This document shows positions 1 to 8,487 of a stretch of 64,000 bases of DNA, piece after piece (the first letter of the stretch is position 1; each line of letters starts with the position of its first letter). This stretch comes from ZC4RG35 sp964571765. GTDB taxonomy: Bacteria > Actinomycetota > Acidimicrobiia > Spongiisociales > ZC4RG35. The translations under genes were made by a program, and so were the position numbers. Location: assembly GCA_964571765.1 (NCBI GenBank), contig CAZNDH010000003.1, positions 76,998 through 140,997 on the forward strand, read 5' to 3'. Under the pieces are notes generated by a model. It was not told the DNA's origin. It ran no database searches and saw only the letters and a program-made list of their open reading frames with translations.

Positions 1-459
1 GATGCCAATGTTGAGCCGGCGTTTCATTCCGCCGGAGAACTCCTTGCTGACGTCGTCAGCCCTGTCCGCCAACCCGATCACATCGAGCACCTCGTCCACC
101 CTGCGTTCCAGCGTGCCCGAGCCGAGACCATATAGCCGGCCGAAGAACCTCAGGTTCTCGGTGGCGGTGAGGTCGGGATAGATCGCCAGGTCCTGAGGCA
201 CCAGCCCGATGGCGTCCTTCCCCTTCGGTGACCGGGTGGAGATGACCTGGCCCCCCACCTCGACCTTGCCTCCGTCGCCCTCGAGGAGCCCGGCGACCAT
301 GGAGATCGAGGTGGTCTTGCCGGCACCGTTGGGCCCCAGTAGACCAAAGGTCTCACCTTCGCCTATGTTGAAACTGACACCGTCGACCGCGACCAGGTCC
401 CCGAATCGCTTGACCAGATCGCGGGCGACCAACACCTGTGCGGTCGATTCGTCGCCCAT
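1..459 (-). CDS. ABC transporter ATP-binding protein, 3' end cut by window edge
   Basis: Nucleotide-binding subunit of an ABC transporter; only the first 153 codons are in the window. Visible in order are Walker A GPNGAGKTT (residues 42-50), the Q-loop VPQD (87-90) and the signature FSGGMKRR (141-148); Walker B lies beyond the edge. The GMKRR form of the signature is usual in the CcmA/DrrA/NatA class that works with ABC-2 permeases, so an exporter is more likely than an importer; this is inference because the permease is not visible. The ATG at 459 follows a TACGCT element by 9 nt, so a leaderless transcript is likely. It is divergent from the hydrolase gene at 500. Confidence 0.9.
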   Translation of the reverse strand, partial: MGDESTAQVLVARDLVKRFGDLVAVDGVSFNIGEGETFGLLGPNGAGKTTSISMVAGLLEGDGGKVEVGGQVISTRSPKGKDAIGLVPQDLAIYPDLTATENLRFFGRLYGLGSGTLERRVDEVLDVIGLADRADDVSKEFSGGMKRRLNIGI

Positions 460-468
460 GCCAGCAAG

Positions 469-474
469 AGCGTA
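469..474 (-). promoter_or_regulatory. Candidate -10 element (TACGCT) for the ABC ATPase gene
   Basis: TACGCT read on the minus strand ends 9 nt before the ATG at 459, the spacing expected for a leaderless mRNA. No clear -35 is seen. One of the recurrent TANNNT elements of this window. Confidence 0.4.
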
Positions 475-486
475 GGCATCCGTTGG

Positions 487-492
487 TACCCT
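487..492 (+). promoter_or_regulatory. Candidate -10 element (TACCCT) for the alpha/beta hydrolase gene
   Basis: TACCCT followed by exactly 7 nt and then ATG at 500. The same hexamer and spacing precede aceE at 1427. Together with the minus-strand element at 469-474 it fills the 40-nt divergent gap. Confidence 0.45.
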
Positions 493-499
493 CGAAGCC

Positions 500-1381
500 A
501 TGGGCGAGTACCTGGACACACCCCGCGGGCCTCTTCATTGGGTCGATTACCGAGGGAGATCGGGCAGCACCATCGTGTTGGTCCATGGTCTCGGGGGCTC
601 TGCGGCCGGCTGGGACGCGGTCGGTCCCCGCCTCAGCGGTTTGGGCCGAACCGTGGCAGTCGACCTCCCCGGGTACGGGCTCTCACCGCCCCAGGGGAGC
701 TGGGGAGTGCCCGCGTTGGCATCAGCCCTGGAGCACTTCGTCGCCGCCGCCGGCCACCCCGTGGTGTTGGTGGGGAACTCGATGGGAGCCCTGGTGGCGG
801 AGTCGGTCGCCGCTACCCGACCCGACCTGGTCGAGGCGCTCCTCCTGGTGTCGCCGGCCACCCCGCCTCGCCTTCCCGACCCCCACATCCACTGGCCCAC
901 CGCATGGCGCCTGGCCGCTCAGGCAACTCCGGGTCTCGGGGTGATGATCTCCCGGCGACGTTGGGCCCGGCGAACTCCCCGCCAACTGGTCCGGGAGGCC
1001 CTGAAGTGGGTGGCTCACAAGCCGGGCCGGATCCCCCTGCCGGTGCTCGAGTCATTGGTAGTCCAGACAACCGTCCGCTCCAAGCTGCCCTGGAGTGCCG
1101 AGTCGGTCCCGGGCACCGCCCGTTCCATCGCCGCCCTGTGGCTCCGCCGGTCTCGGTTCGTAGAGACCATCCGCCGAATCGCCGTCCCCACGTTGGTGGT
1201 TCAGGGGAGAGAGGATCGCATCGTCTCGCCCACCTCGGTGGAGTGGCTTTGCCGGTTGCGACCCGACTGGCAGCTCATCCTGATGGAGGACACCGGTCAC
1301 ACTCCCCAACTCGACGCTCCAATCAGGTTCGTCGAGACGATCTCCCCCTGGTTGATGGCGCGCCTCGCCCGCACTGCCTGA
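500..1381 (+). CDS. Alpha/beta hydrolase family protein
   Basis: Soluble hydrolase of 293 residues with the alpha/beta fold; substrate unknown. The oxyanion region LVHGLGG lies near residue 27-33, the nucleophile elbow GNSMG gives Ser94, the acid is probably the Asp in GREDRIVSP, and the catalytic His lies in DTGHTPQL near the C-terminus, so the triad appears complete. Length fits the MenH/haloperoxidase-like group, but nothing in the sequence fixes the substrate, and menaquinone genes lie 24 kb away. The gene starts at an ATG 7 nt behind a TACCCT element and ends 45 nt before aceE, which has its own candidate promoter. Confidence 0.85.
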   Translation: MGEYLDTPRGPLHWVDYRGRSGSTIVLVHGLGGSAAGWDAVGPRLSGLGRTVAVDLPGYGLSPPQGSWGVPALASALEHFVAAAGHPVVLVGNSMGALVAESVAATRPDLVEALLLVSPATPPRLPDPHIHWPTAWRLAAQATPGLGVMISRRRWARRTPRQLVREALKWVAHKPGRIPLPVLESLVVQTTVRSKLPWSAESVPGTARSIAALWLRRSRFVETIRRIAVPTLVVQGREDRIVSPTSVEWLCRLRPDWQLILMEDTGHTPQLDAPIRFVETISPWLMARLARTA

Positions 1382-1413
1382 ACCCACCTGTAGGTGTCTC
1401 CGGGGGGGCCAAC

Positions 1414-1419
1414 TACCCT
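1414..1419 (+). promoter_or_regulatory. Candidate -10 element (TACCCT) for aceE
   Basis: TACCCT, 7 nt spacer, ATG at 1427. This arrangement supports 1427 rather than the in-frame GTG at 1394 as the aceE start. Confidence 0.45.
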
Positions 1420-1426
1420 GGCGGGC

Positions 1427-4150
1427 ATGCCCGGTGAGTTCGCCGAGACCATAGGAGACGAGTACGTGCACCAGTTGCACGACACCGATCCCACCGAAAC
1501 CGCAGAGTGGATGGAGTCCCTGGACGCGGTGGCCGAACGCCACGGTTCGGTGAGGGCACGATTCATCCTTGCCAAGTTGCTCGAGCGGGCCCATGAGCAG
1601 CGCCTCGGCGTCCCCGGGGCGGTGACTACTCCCTATGTGAACTCCATCCCGGTGGAGGACCAGCCCAAGTTTCCGGGAGACGGCGACCTGGAGCGGAGGA
1701 TTCGACGCTTCGTCCGGTGGAACGCCGCCGTGATGGTGGTCAAGGCCAACCACAAGGTGAAGGGGATCGGCGGCCACCTCTCCACCTTCGCCTCGTCGGC
1801 AACCCTGTACGAGGTCGGTTTCAATCACTTCTTCCGGGGCGGCGACGCCCCGGGAGGCGGCGACCACGTCTATTTCCAGGGGCACGCCGCCCCGGGCATC
1901 TACGCCAGGGCCTTTCTCGAAGGCAGGTTGGAAGAGGAGCGCCTCGACAACTTCCGCACCGAGCTGGGAGGCAAAGGGCTCTCGTCGTATCCCCACCCCA
2001 GGCTGATGCCTGACTTCTGGGAGTACCCCACGGTGTCGATGGGTCTGGGGCCGATCAACTCGATCTACCAGGCCCGCTTCAACCGCTACCTCCTGCACCG
2101 CGGCCTCGACGACACCTCTCAGTCCAAGGTGTGGTGCTTCATCGGCGACGGCGAGGTTGATGAGCCCGAGACCCTGGGGTCGATCTCCCTGGCATCACGG
2201 GAAGGTCTCGACAACCTGATCTGGGTGGTCAATTGCAACCTTCAGCGCCTCGACGGCCCGGTTCGGGGGAACGGCCAGATCATCACCGAGCTCGAAGCGG
2301 TGTTCCGCGGCGCCGGGTGGAACGTGATCAAGGTGATCTGGGGAAGCGGATGGGACGAACTGCTCGCCCGCGATACCGAGGGAGCCCTGGTCAACGTGAT
2401 GGGCTCCACCGTCGACGGGGAGTACCAGAGATACAAGGCCGAGGACGGGGCCTACGTCCGGGAGCACTTCTTCGGGAAGGACCCCCGAACCAAAGAGCTG
2501 GTCGCCGACTGGAGCGACGATCAGATCTGGGCACTCCGCCGCGGTGGTCTCGACTACCGCAAGATCTACGCCGGTTTCAAGGTGGCCACCGAGCTCGACA
2601 ACGGCAAGCCCACCGTGGTCCTGGCGAAGACCATCAAAGGTTGGACCTTGGGTCCCGATGTCGAAGGTCGCAACGCCACCCATCAAATCAAGGAGCTGAC
2701 CAACAAGCAGCTGCTCGCTTTGAGAGAGACGCTGCAGCTCCATGAGGAGATCCCCGACGAGGCCCTGGAGGGCGACAGCGTGCCCCCCTACTTCCGGCCG
2801 GGACCGGGGACGCCGGAGTACGAGTACATGATGGGGCGACGGCGTGCCCTCGGCGGCCCGCTTCCACGCCGGGTCGTACCAGAGGTCGAGGTGAGCCTGC
2901 CCGATCCGGAAGCCTTCGCCGAGATGTACGCCGGCTCGGGAAAGGTGGAGGCCTCGACCACCTCGGCGTTCACCCGCCTGATCCGCAACCTCAGCCGGGA
3001 CGAGGGTTTCGGCGCCCGGGTCGTCCCCATCGTCCCCGACGAGGCGAGGACCTTCGGCATGGACTCGCTGTTCCGCGAGCTCAAGATCTACGCCCCGACC
3101 GGCCAGCTCTACGAACCGGTCGATGCCTCGATGCTCCTGTCATACAGCGAGGCCCAGGACGGCCAGATCCTCGAGGAGGGAATCACCGAGGCCGGGTCGA
3201 TGGCATCGTGGACCGCGGCGGCCACTGCTTACTACACCCGAGGGGTTCCAATGATCCCCTTCTTCATCTTCTACTCGATGTTCGGCTTCCAACGGGTGGG
3301 CGATCTCATTTGGTCGGCTGGGGACGCCCGGGCCCGCGGCTTCCTTCTCGGTGCTACCGCGGGGAGAACCACGCTTCAGGGCGAAGGCCTCCAACACCAG
3401 GACGGGCACAGCCTGCTCCTGGCGTCGACGGTTCCGGTGTGCCAGGCCTTCGACCCAGCCTTCGCCTACGAGGTGGGCACCATCATCGAGGACGGGATCC
3501 GGCGGATGTACGGCGAAGATCCCGAGGACATCTTCTACTACCTCACCCTGTACAACGAGAACTATCCCCAGCCCGCCAAGCCCGATGGGGTCGACAGGGG
3601 GATCCTCGATGGGCTCTATCGATGGTCACCAGCCCCGGACGGAACCAGGCCTGACATCAAGATCCTGTTCTCGGGGACCGCCAACCTGGCTGCCCGCGGG
3701 GCGGCGGCGGACCTTGCCGAGCATTACGGGATCGGGGCCGAGCTGTGGTCGGCCACCTCCTACAAGTCGCTCCGCGAGCAGGCCCTCGAGGTTGAACGAT
3801 GGAACCTCTTCCATCCCGAGGAGGAACCTCGGGTGCCCCTGGTCACCCGTCTGCTCTCATCGGTAGAAGGGCCGACGCTGGCGGTCACGGACTTCATGAA
3901 GGCTGTGCCCGACCAGGTCTCCAGATGGGTGCCAGGCAGATTCGTCCCTCTGGGAACCGATGGCTACGGGAGGTCTGACTCGAGGGAGGCGCTGCGCCGT
4001 TTCTTCGAGACCGACGCCGGAAACGTGGTTACCGCGGCACTTTCGGTGTTGGCGGCGGAGGGCAGGGTGGAGCCCACGGTGGTCAAGGACGCCCTAGACC
4101 GCTACCAGATCGACCCTGACTCACCCGACCCGGCCAAGGCCCACCAGTGA
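1427..4150 (+). CDS. aceE: Pyruvate dehydrogenase E1 component, homodimeric type
   Basis: Thiamine-diphosphate enzyme that decarboxylates pyruvate and acetylates the lipoyl group of E2 in the pyruvate dehydrogenase complex. The protein is about 907 residues, close to the 887 of E. coli AceE, and keeps the one-chain layout. The ThDP motif starts GDGEVDEPE (from residue 240) and continues to NLQRLDGPV; the middle domain carries the typical SEAQDGQILEEGITEAG stretch, and a conserved HQDGHS block follows. ATG at 1427 is preferred over GTG 1394 because of the TACCCT element 7 nt upstream. Its stop overlaps the start of the next gene by 4 nt (GTGA). No E2 or E3 gene is in the window. Confidence 0.95.
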   Translation: MPGEFAETIGDEYVHQLHDTDPTETAEWMESLDAVAERHGSVRARFILAKLLERAHEQRLGVPGAVTTPYVNSIPVEDQPKFPGDGDLERRIRRFVRWNAAVMVVKANHKVKGIGGHLSTFASSATLYEVGFNHFFRGGDAPGGGDHVYFQGHAAPGIYARAFLEGRLEEERLDNFRTELGGKGLSSYPHPRLMPDFWEYPTVSMGLGPINSIYQARFNRYLLHRGLDDTSQSKVWCFIGDGEVDEPETLGSISLASREGLDNLIWVVNCNLQRLDGPVRGNGQIITELEAVFRGAGWNVIKVIWGSGWDELLARDTEGALVNVMGSTVDGEYQRYKAEDGAYVREHFFGKDPRTKELVADWSDDQIWALRRGGLDYRKIYAGFKVATELDNGKPTVVLAKTIKGWTLGPDVEGRNATHQIKELTNKQLLALRETLQLHEEIPDEALEGDSVPPYFRPGPGTPEYEYMMGRRRALGGPLPRRVVPEVEVSLPDPEAFAEMYAGSGKVEASTTSAFTRLIRNLSRDEGFGARVVPIVPDEARTFGMDSLFRELKIYAPTGQLYEPVDASMLLSYSEAQDGQILEEGITEAGSMASWTAAATAYYTRGVPMIPFFIFYSMFGFQRVGDLIWSAGDARARGFLLGATAGRTTLQGEGLQHQDGHSLLLASTVPVCQAFDPAFAYEVGTIIEDGIRRMYGEDPEDIFYYLTLYNENYPQPAKPDGVDRGILDGLYRWSPAPDGTRPDIKILFSGTANLAARGAAADLAEHYGIGAELWSATSYKSLREQALEVERWNLFHPEEEPRVPLVTRLLSSVEGPTLAVTDFMKAVPDQVSRWVPGRFVPLGTDGYGRSDSREALRRFFETDAGNVVTAALSVLAAEGRVEPTVVKDALDRYQIDPDSPDPAKAHQ

Positions 4151-5298
4151 CCAGCTATCGGGAGCTGGTCGAGGCGGCCCGGAGCCGGATCGGTGAACTC
4201 ACTCCCGATGAGGTGGCGGCGGACCTGGGTGGGCTCATCGTCATCGATGTCCGCGAACCCGACGAGCATCTTCAGGGAACCATCCCCGGGGCCCTGCTTC
4301 TCCCCCGCGGTCTGCTGGAGAGGGACATCGCCGCGGTGGCCCTCGATCGCTCGAGGCAGTTGGTCCTGTACTGCGCTGGAGGGTCCCGCTCCGCCCTGGC
4401 CGCGGCGACCCTCCAGGACATGGGATATGCGGCGGTGTCGATGCGCGGAGGCTTCGATGCGTGGAAGCGGGGGGGCCATCCCTGGGCGGGCCCCCAGGGC
4501 CTCACCGTCGAGCAGAAGGGAAGATACGCCCGTCACCTCCGTCTCCCCGAGGTGGGAGAGGCCGGGCAAGTCCGGCTCCTCGGCTCGCGGGCCCTCATCG
4601 TGGGCGCCGGGGGACTCGGGTCACCGGCGGCCCTCTATCTGGCGGCAGCGGGGGTGGGAACCATCGGAGTGGTCGACGACGACCTGGTCGATCAGACCAA
4701 TCTCCAGCGCCAGGTGCTCCACAATGTCGACCGTGTGGGGACCCCAAAGGTGGACTCGGCCCGGGAGACAATCCTCGCTCTCAACCCCGACGTCAAAGTG
4801 GAGCCCCACCGCCTTCGACTCACCGCGGGGAACGCCCTCGCGGTAATGGCCGGATATGACGTGGTGATCGACGGTGGCGACAACTTCCCCACCCGTTATC
4901 TGGTCAACGACGCCAGCATCCACCTCAGGGTGCCGGTGGTCCACGGCTCGATCTTCCGCTTCGAAGGCCAGGTGACGGTGTTCCGACCGGGCGAGGGACC
5001 CTGCTATCGGTGTCTCCATCCCCTACCTCCCGACCCGGGCATGGCGCCTTCCTGTGCCGACGCCGGAGTGCTCGGAGTGCTCCCCGGTGTCATCGGCTCG
5101 ATCCAGGCCATGGAGGCGATCAAGGTGCTCCTCGGGATCGGGGACACCCTCACCGGCCGGCTCCTGGTCTACGACGCTCTCGACGAGGAGTTCACCGTGC
5201 TCACCGTGGCCCCCGATCCGGCATGTGCCGCCTGCTCCGACCGATCGCGCCCACCGGCCGTGGTGGACTACGACGACTTCTGTCGCCCGATTGTCTGA
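4147..5298 (+). CDS. Rhodanese-ThiF/MoeB fusion, sulfur-carrier adenylyltransferase
   Basis: E1-like enzyme expected to adenylate the C-terminal Gly-Gly of a small sulfur carrier (MoaD, ThiS or CysO type) and load it with sulfur. The N-terminal rhodanese domain (about residues 10-112) has its active Cys76 in YCAGGSRSA. The ThiF/MoeB domain follows: nucleotide loop GAGGLGSP (153-160), DLVDQTNLQRQ (179-189), zinc cysteines C286/C289 and C360/C363, and a candidate catalytic Cys303. The order is reversed compared with MoeZ/MOCS3, where rhodanese is C-terminal; the chain stops at YDDFC, near where the linker to that domain would begin. GTG start overlaps aceE; the next gene, a JAMM protease, overlaps its end by 8 nt. 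Confidence 0.88.
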   Translation: MTSYRELVEAARSRIGELTPDEVAADLGGLIVIDVREPDEHLQGTIPGALLLPRGLLERDIAAVALDRSRQLVLYCAGGSRSALAAATLQDMGYAAVSMRGGFDAWKRGGHPWAGPQGLTVEQKGRYARHLRLPEVGEAGQVRLLGSRALIVGAGGLGSPAALYLAAAGVGTIGVVDDDLVDQTNLQRQVLHNVDRVGTPKVDSARETILALNPDVKVEPHRLRLTAGNALAVMAGYDVVIDGGDNFPTRYLVNDASIHLRVPVVHGSIFRFEGQVTVFRPGEGPCYRCLHPLPPDPGMAPSCADAGVLGVLPGVIGSIQAMEAIKVLLGIGDTLTGRLLVYDALDEEFTVLTVAPDPACAACSDRSRPPAVVDYDDFCRPIV

Positions 5299-5692
5299 GA
5301 CCATCGCCATCCCCCGTCTCCTCTACGATGAGATCATCGACCACTGCCTGGTGGCGATGCCCGAGGAAGGCTGTGGCCTGCTCGGCGTGGCTGACGGGAC
5401 GGTGACCCGGGTCTACCCGACGGCCAACGCCGACCGGTCTCCGTCCTCTTACACCGTCCCCCCCGAGGAGCACTACCAGGCCCTGGTCGACGCCGAGGCC
5501 CGCGGGCTCGAGCTCGGAGGGGTCTTCCATTCCCACCCAGGGGGTGACACCCGGCCCTCCCGGCGTGACCTCGACCATGCCCTCGACCCCACCTGGGTCC
5601 ACCTCATCGTGGCCCCGGCGTCCGACCCAGAGCTCAGGGGGTGGTCCATCCGTGAGGGGCGGGCCGCAGAGTTGTCGATCCGGATCGATTGA
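5291..5692 (+). CDS. JAMM/MPN+ metalloprotease, Mec-like
   Basis: Zinc isopeptidase of about 133 residues. The JAMM motif is complete: H80-x-H82, then Ser90 and Asp93 in HSHPGGDTRPSRRD, with the upstream glutamate in PEEGCGLLG. Known relatives in Actinomycetota (Mec) release cysteine from the CysO-cysteine conjugate in the MoeZ/CysO/CysM route. The direct overlap with a MoeZ-like gene supports a role in sulfur-carrier processing. No CysO or CysM gene is in the window. The start is TTG at 5291, chosen because it overlaps the upstream stop and the sequence MSETIAIPRL then leads straight into the domain; no ATG is available in this region. Confidence 0.85.
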   Translation: MSETIAIPRLLYDEIIDHCLVAMPEEGCGLLGVADGTVTRVYPTANADRSPSSYTVPPEEHYQALVDAEARGLELGGVFHSHPGGDTRPSRRDLDHALDPTWVHLIVAPASDPELRGWSIREGRAAELSIRID

Positions 5693-5721
5693 TGCCGTCC
5701 CGCCCCACGACGCAGGGCCCC

Positions 5722-6279
5722 TCAGCCACCTCGTCGGAAGAGCCGCTTGATCGCGGTCCACAGCGAGCTGAAGAACAGAGACAGACCTCTCACCTCGCCT
5801 GCGGTTATCGAGGAGGCCTCCTCCTCGGTGGCCGCGCCCAGCTTGGCCTCGAGACAGGAGACGAACTCTTCGATTAGACGCTTCGACATCTCGTTGATCA
5901 GCCCGGTCCTACCGAACTGGGCAGCCGGGCCGGAGAGGGTGATATCGGCGTCGACGATCACCTTGGCGGAGCCGGGGTCGGCGGCTGCCACGGTGTAGTC
6001 CACCTTGACCTGGCCCCGTGACCCACCCTTCTTGTCGACCCCCTTGCCCTCTATCCGGGCTCGGTGGGCACCGGGGTCGGGAGTGATGGTGGCGGTCCCC
6101 TCGAATGCGGCGGTCATCGGGCCCAGCCTCATCGACAGCCTGCCCTGATAGGAGCCGTCTTCGGTCGTGCCGAGGACCTCGGCCCCGGGGAGGCATCCGG
6201 CGACTGTGGGGACGTCTTGGAACATGTGCCACACCGTTTCCACCGGCTTGGCCACAACGAACTCCTGGATGATCTTCAT
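5722..6279 (-). CDS. CoxG/SRPBCC family protein
   Basis: About 185 residues of the SRPBCC (START-like) fold in its CoxG subfamily: N-terminal EFVVAKPVETVWHMFQDV and the GCLPGAE turn are typical. CoxG proteins occur with molybdenum CO dehydrogenases and are thought to help anchor or mature them at the membrane. The C-terminal SLFFSSLWTAIKRLFRRGG looks like a short membrane-binding helix with a basic end. No coxL/M/S genes are in the window; the nearest molybdenum link is the MogA-like gene 60 nt upstream in the same direction. The ATG is preceded by AGGAG at 5 nt. Confidence 0.8.
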   Translation of the reverse strand: MKIIQEFVVAKPVETVWHMFQDVPTVAGCLPGAEVLGTTEDGSYQGRLSMRLGPMTAAFEGTATITPDPGAHRARIEGKGVDKKGGSRGQVKVDYTVAAADPGSAKVIVDADITLSGPAAQFGRTGLINEMSKRLIEEFVSCLEAKLGAATEEEASSITAGEVRGLSLFFSSLWTAIKRLFRRGG

Positions 6280-6339
6280 GGTGCTCCTGGGCTCCCACGC
6301 AGGGATGCCAGAGGGTAGCGAGGTGGAGGGCGATGGGCT

Positions 6340-6819
6340 TCAGTGGTGGTCGGTGTCCCCGACGAGGAGGCGAAGGGCGTGGGGGATCACCTCGATCACC
6401 GCCTCCAGGCTCTCGGTGGCCCCCCGGGGGGATCCCGGCAGGTTGACCACCAGCGTGGAGCCGACAGCCCCGGCTCGCGCCCTGCTGAGCGCGGCAAGAG
6501 GGGTGTGTCCGATGCCTTCTGTCATCATCAGGTGGACCAGGCCCGGGGCATCACGCTCGATGACCTCGGCAGTTGCCTCGGGGGTGACGTCACGTGGCCC
6601 CAGCCCGGTGCCACCAGTGGTTACCACCAGGGACCCGGTCACCGCTGCCGATCGAATCGCCTCGGCGATCCGCCCCTTCTCGTCGGGGACCACCACTCGG
6701 GCCACCTCGAACCCGGCACCATCGAGTATGGCTTCGACCGCGGCCCCGGACAGGTCCTCCCTCTCTCCTGCGGTCACCCCGTCACTGACGGTGATCACCG
6801 TGGCCGACGTCAGGCTCAC
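6340..6819 (-). CDS. MogA/MoaB-type molybdopterin adenylyltransferase
   Basis: Enzyme of about 159 residues that probably adenylates molybdopterin before molybdate insertion. The MoCF domain motif TTGGTGLGPRDVTPEAT is clear, and the usual C-terminal NLPGSPRGATESL is present. The start is a GTG at 6819 that overlaps the stop of the upstream membrane-protein gene as GTGA, so translation is probably coupled. MoaB and MogA cannot be told apart here with certainty. Its neighbours (NfuA-like and CoxG-like genes) suggest a cluster for metal-cofactor enzymes. Confidence 0.87.
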   Translation of the reverse strand: MSLTSATVITVSDGVTAGEREDLSGAAVEAILDGAGFEVARVVVPDEKGRIAEAIRSAAVTGSLVVTTGGTGLGPRDVTPEATAEVIERDAPGLVHLMMTEGIGHTPLAALSRARAGAVGSTLVVNLPGSPRGATESLEAVIEVIPHALRLLVGDTDHH

Positions 6820-7655
6820 CCCCAGACCCTCGGGTCGACCGCTACCCCTCCCCGGAGGACGAGGAGATGGAAGAGAAGGGTGGCCACCAGGAAGACGGCC
6901 AGCCCCAATGGCCAGGGTGTGACCCGGTCTTCCTCGGGGCCCACGATCGTGGTCGTGCCAGGGGCCGCGGCCAGGGTTACCAGGAACATGACCGCGATCA
7001 AAGGCAGGGAGGGGATGACCCGGCTTTCCGAGTCTGGGAGGAAGAAGGGTATGGAGAGGAACACCGAGGCCACCACCGGGACCACGCAGATCCACAGTGC
7101 AAAGTTGAACCTGCGCCGGGCATTGGCTACCAGACGGCGATTCGGGGTGAAGGCGAGGAAGGCCGCTGCCGCCGACAGCGCAACCAGGAGAAGTCCGACG
7201 GCACCGCCGGCGGCGATCACCACGTCGAGTCCGGGTGGGGCATCCAGGGTGGCGAAGGCCCTGCTGAGTGGGCTGTCGATGTCGAAGGGCAATATCAGGG
7301 CCTGGGTCATCGCCTGCCGGAGTAGGTGGAGCACTGTCCACAAGAAGATCAGTCGGGGCACACCATGGCCTCTCTGGGTGGGATAGGCGAAGAGGGACAG
7401 GAAGCCGACGATGAGGCACAGGGCGAAACCCCCCGCCAGTGCCAGGTCGTTGGCGCCGGTGAACTCAGTCCGATTGTTGAAGACCACCGCGTCCCCACCG
7501 AGGATCTCGGCGAGGAGCCCGATGCCGAGATGGTCGACGAAATGGGCGATGAGGATGCCCAGTGTCGAGCCCAGCACCGAGGCGAGGACCAAGCTGGTTC
7601 CGATGGTGTCGATCGCCCTGGGTGCCGTCTCGGAGGTGGAGACTTCACCGGTCAC
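6816..7655 (-). CDS. Polytopic membrane protein of unknown function
   Basis: 279 residues with about seven hydrophobic segments, for example SLVLASVLGSTLGILIAHFV near the N-terminus and PLGLAVFLVATLLFHLLVL near the end. No family motif was recognised. It sits between an NfuA-like gene and a MogA-like gene in the same direction and overlaps the latter by 4 nt. The start is GTG at 7655, supported by a TAGGAT element 8 nt upstream on the same strand. A transporter or a membrane scaffold are both possible; no function is assigned. Confidence 0.75.
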   Translation of the reverse strand: MTGEVSTSETAPRAIDTIGTSLVLASVLGSTLGILIAHFVDHLGIGLLAEILGGDAVVFNNRTEFTGANDLALAGGFALCLIVGFLSLFAYPTQRGHGVPRLIFLWTVLHLLRQAMTQALILPFDIDSPLSRAFATLDAPPGLDVVIAAGGAVGLLLVALSAAAAFLAFTPNRRLVANARRRFNFALWICVVPVVASVFLSIPFFLPDSESRVIPSLPLIAVMFLVTLAAAPGTTTIVGPEEDRVTPWPLGLAVFLVATLLFHLLVLRGGVAVDPRVWG

Positions 7656-7663
7656 TGGGTGAG

Positions 7664-7669
7664 ATCCTA
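7664..7669 (-). promoter_or_regulatory. Candidate -10 element (TAGGAT) for the membrane-protein gene
   Basis: TAGGAT on the minus strand, 8 nt before the GTG at 7655. It would start a leaderless transcript for the membrane protein, mogA and coxG genes. Confidence 0.4.
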
Positions 7670-7730
7670 AACGACAAGGGGTGGAGATCCAGGTTGATGT
7701 CGCAGACCGCGGCGAGACTCGCCTCGGGCC

Positions 7731-8351
7731 TCAGTGGGCGTGGCTGTTGCTGTAGTAGGGGTTGTCGCCCGAGGCATGATCGGTGACGTCGACCACTCCG
7801 GTGAGCTCGTCGACAGCGTCGAGCAGGGCACGCTCGATGCCCTGCCGCAAGGTCACCTGAGCCATCCCACATCCCTGGCACCCTCCATGGAGCCTGAGGT
7901 AGGCCACGGTGCCGTCTACCGAGACCAGCTCGGCGGCACCGCCGTGCCCGGCGATCGCCGGGTTGATCTGCTCGGCCAGGAATTGCTCGACCTGCTCGGC
8001 CAGAGGCCCGGAGAGGTCGCCGAGGGCACCGGTAGGGATCGAGGGGGAAACAGGAGTGTTGGGGTTGTTCATCGCCAGGCCCGACGCGGTGAGCTCCAGT
8101 GAGGCCCCGTCGAGCTTCTCCACGTCGCCGGCGGGGAAGATCACCGCCAGCTCGCGATGACGTTCGAGGAGCCAGTCGGCCTCCTGCTCGGACAGGGGGA
8201 CGAAGGCCAGCTCGTAGGTGAACTGAGGGCCATGGACCCCGTCCACCTCTATTGACAGGGCGTACTCCTCGTCTCCGGGCTCGCTGTCGCGCAATCCGAC
8301 GATCACGTCGAGGGCTTCTGGGGTGATGGTGAGAACTCGGAGATCAGACAT
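7731..8351 (-). CDS. nfuA: NfuA-like Fe-S cluster carrier
   Basis: Two-domain Fe-S scaffold/carrier of 206 residues. The N-terminal half resembles an A-type carrier (HesB-like) without the cysteines, as in E. coli NfuA; the C-terminal NifU domain has C158-x-x-C161 in GGCQGCGMAQ, which binds a 4Fe-4S cluster at a dimer interface. It would pass clusters to apoproteins in the cytosol. ATG at 8351 is chosen over an in-frame TTG at 8357 because a TACCAT element lies exactly 8 nt upstream, implying a leaderless mRNA. The C-terminal tail is rich in His, Asn and Ser. Confidence 0.88.
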   Translation of the reverse strand: MSDLRVLTITPEALDVIVGLRDSEPGDEEYALSIEVDGVHGPQFTYELAFVPLSEQEADWLLERHRELAVIFPAGDVEKLDGASLELTASGLAMNNPNTPVSPSIPTGALGDLSGPLAEQVEQFLAEQINPAIAGHGGAAELVSVDGTVAYLRLHGGCQGCGMAQVTLRQGIERALLDAVDELTGVVDVTDHASGDNPYYSNSHAH

Positions 8352-8359
8352 CTGCAAGG

Positions 8360-8365
8360 ATGGTA
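8360..8365 (-). promoter_or_regulatory. Candidate -10 element (TACCAT) for nfuA
   Basis: TACCAT on the minus strand, 8 nt before ATG 8351. The rest of the 136-nt divergent gap to 8488 has AT-rich stretches but no second element as clear as this one. Confidence 0.4.
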
Positions 8366-8487
8366 ACCCCCACCGGATCTATCGTATGCCCTACCTCGAT
8401 CACCACACCTACTGCCGATCCCTCCATCTCCACTCGAGGGTGAGCTCTTACCCAACTATTCGCGCGTAAGACGATTTTGTCATTCAC

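Noticed and set aside
500..1381. Alpha/beta hydrolase as menH
   Set aside because: Length and triad would fit, but menH-specific residues cannot be judged and the men genes are 24 kb away.
1379..1410. Hairpin-like CACC-TGTA-GGTG after the hydrolase gene
   Set aside because: Four base pairs only and no T-run; too weak to call a terminator.
2195..2743. Long open frames antisense or out of frame with real genes (also at 34243-35208, 41450-43402, 20940-22220)
   Set aside because: They overlap well-supported genes fully, have low-complexity Arg/Pro/Gly/His composition, no domain motifs, and are expected by chance in GC-rich DNA.
5722..6819. CO dehydrogenase operon
   Set aside because: CoxG-like and MogA-like genes alone do not show one; no coxL, coxM or coxS motifs are present.
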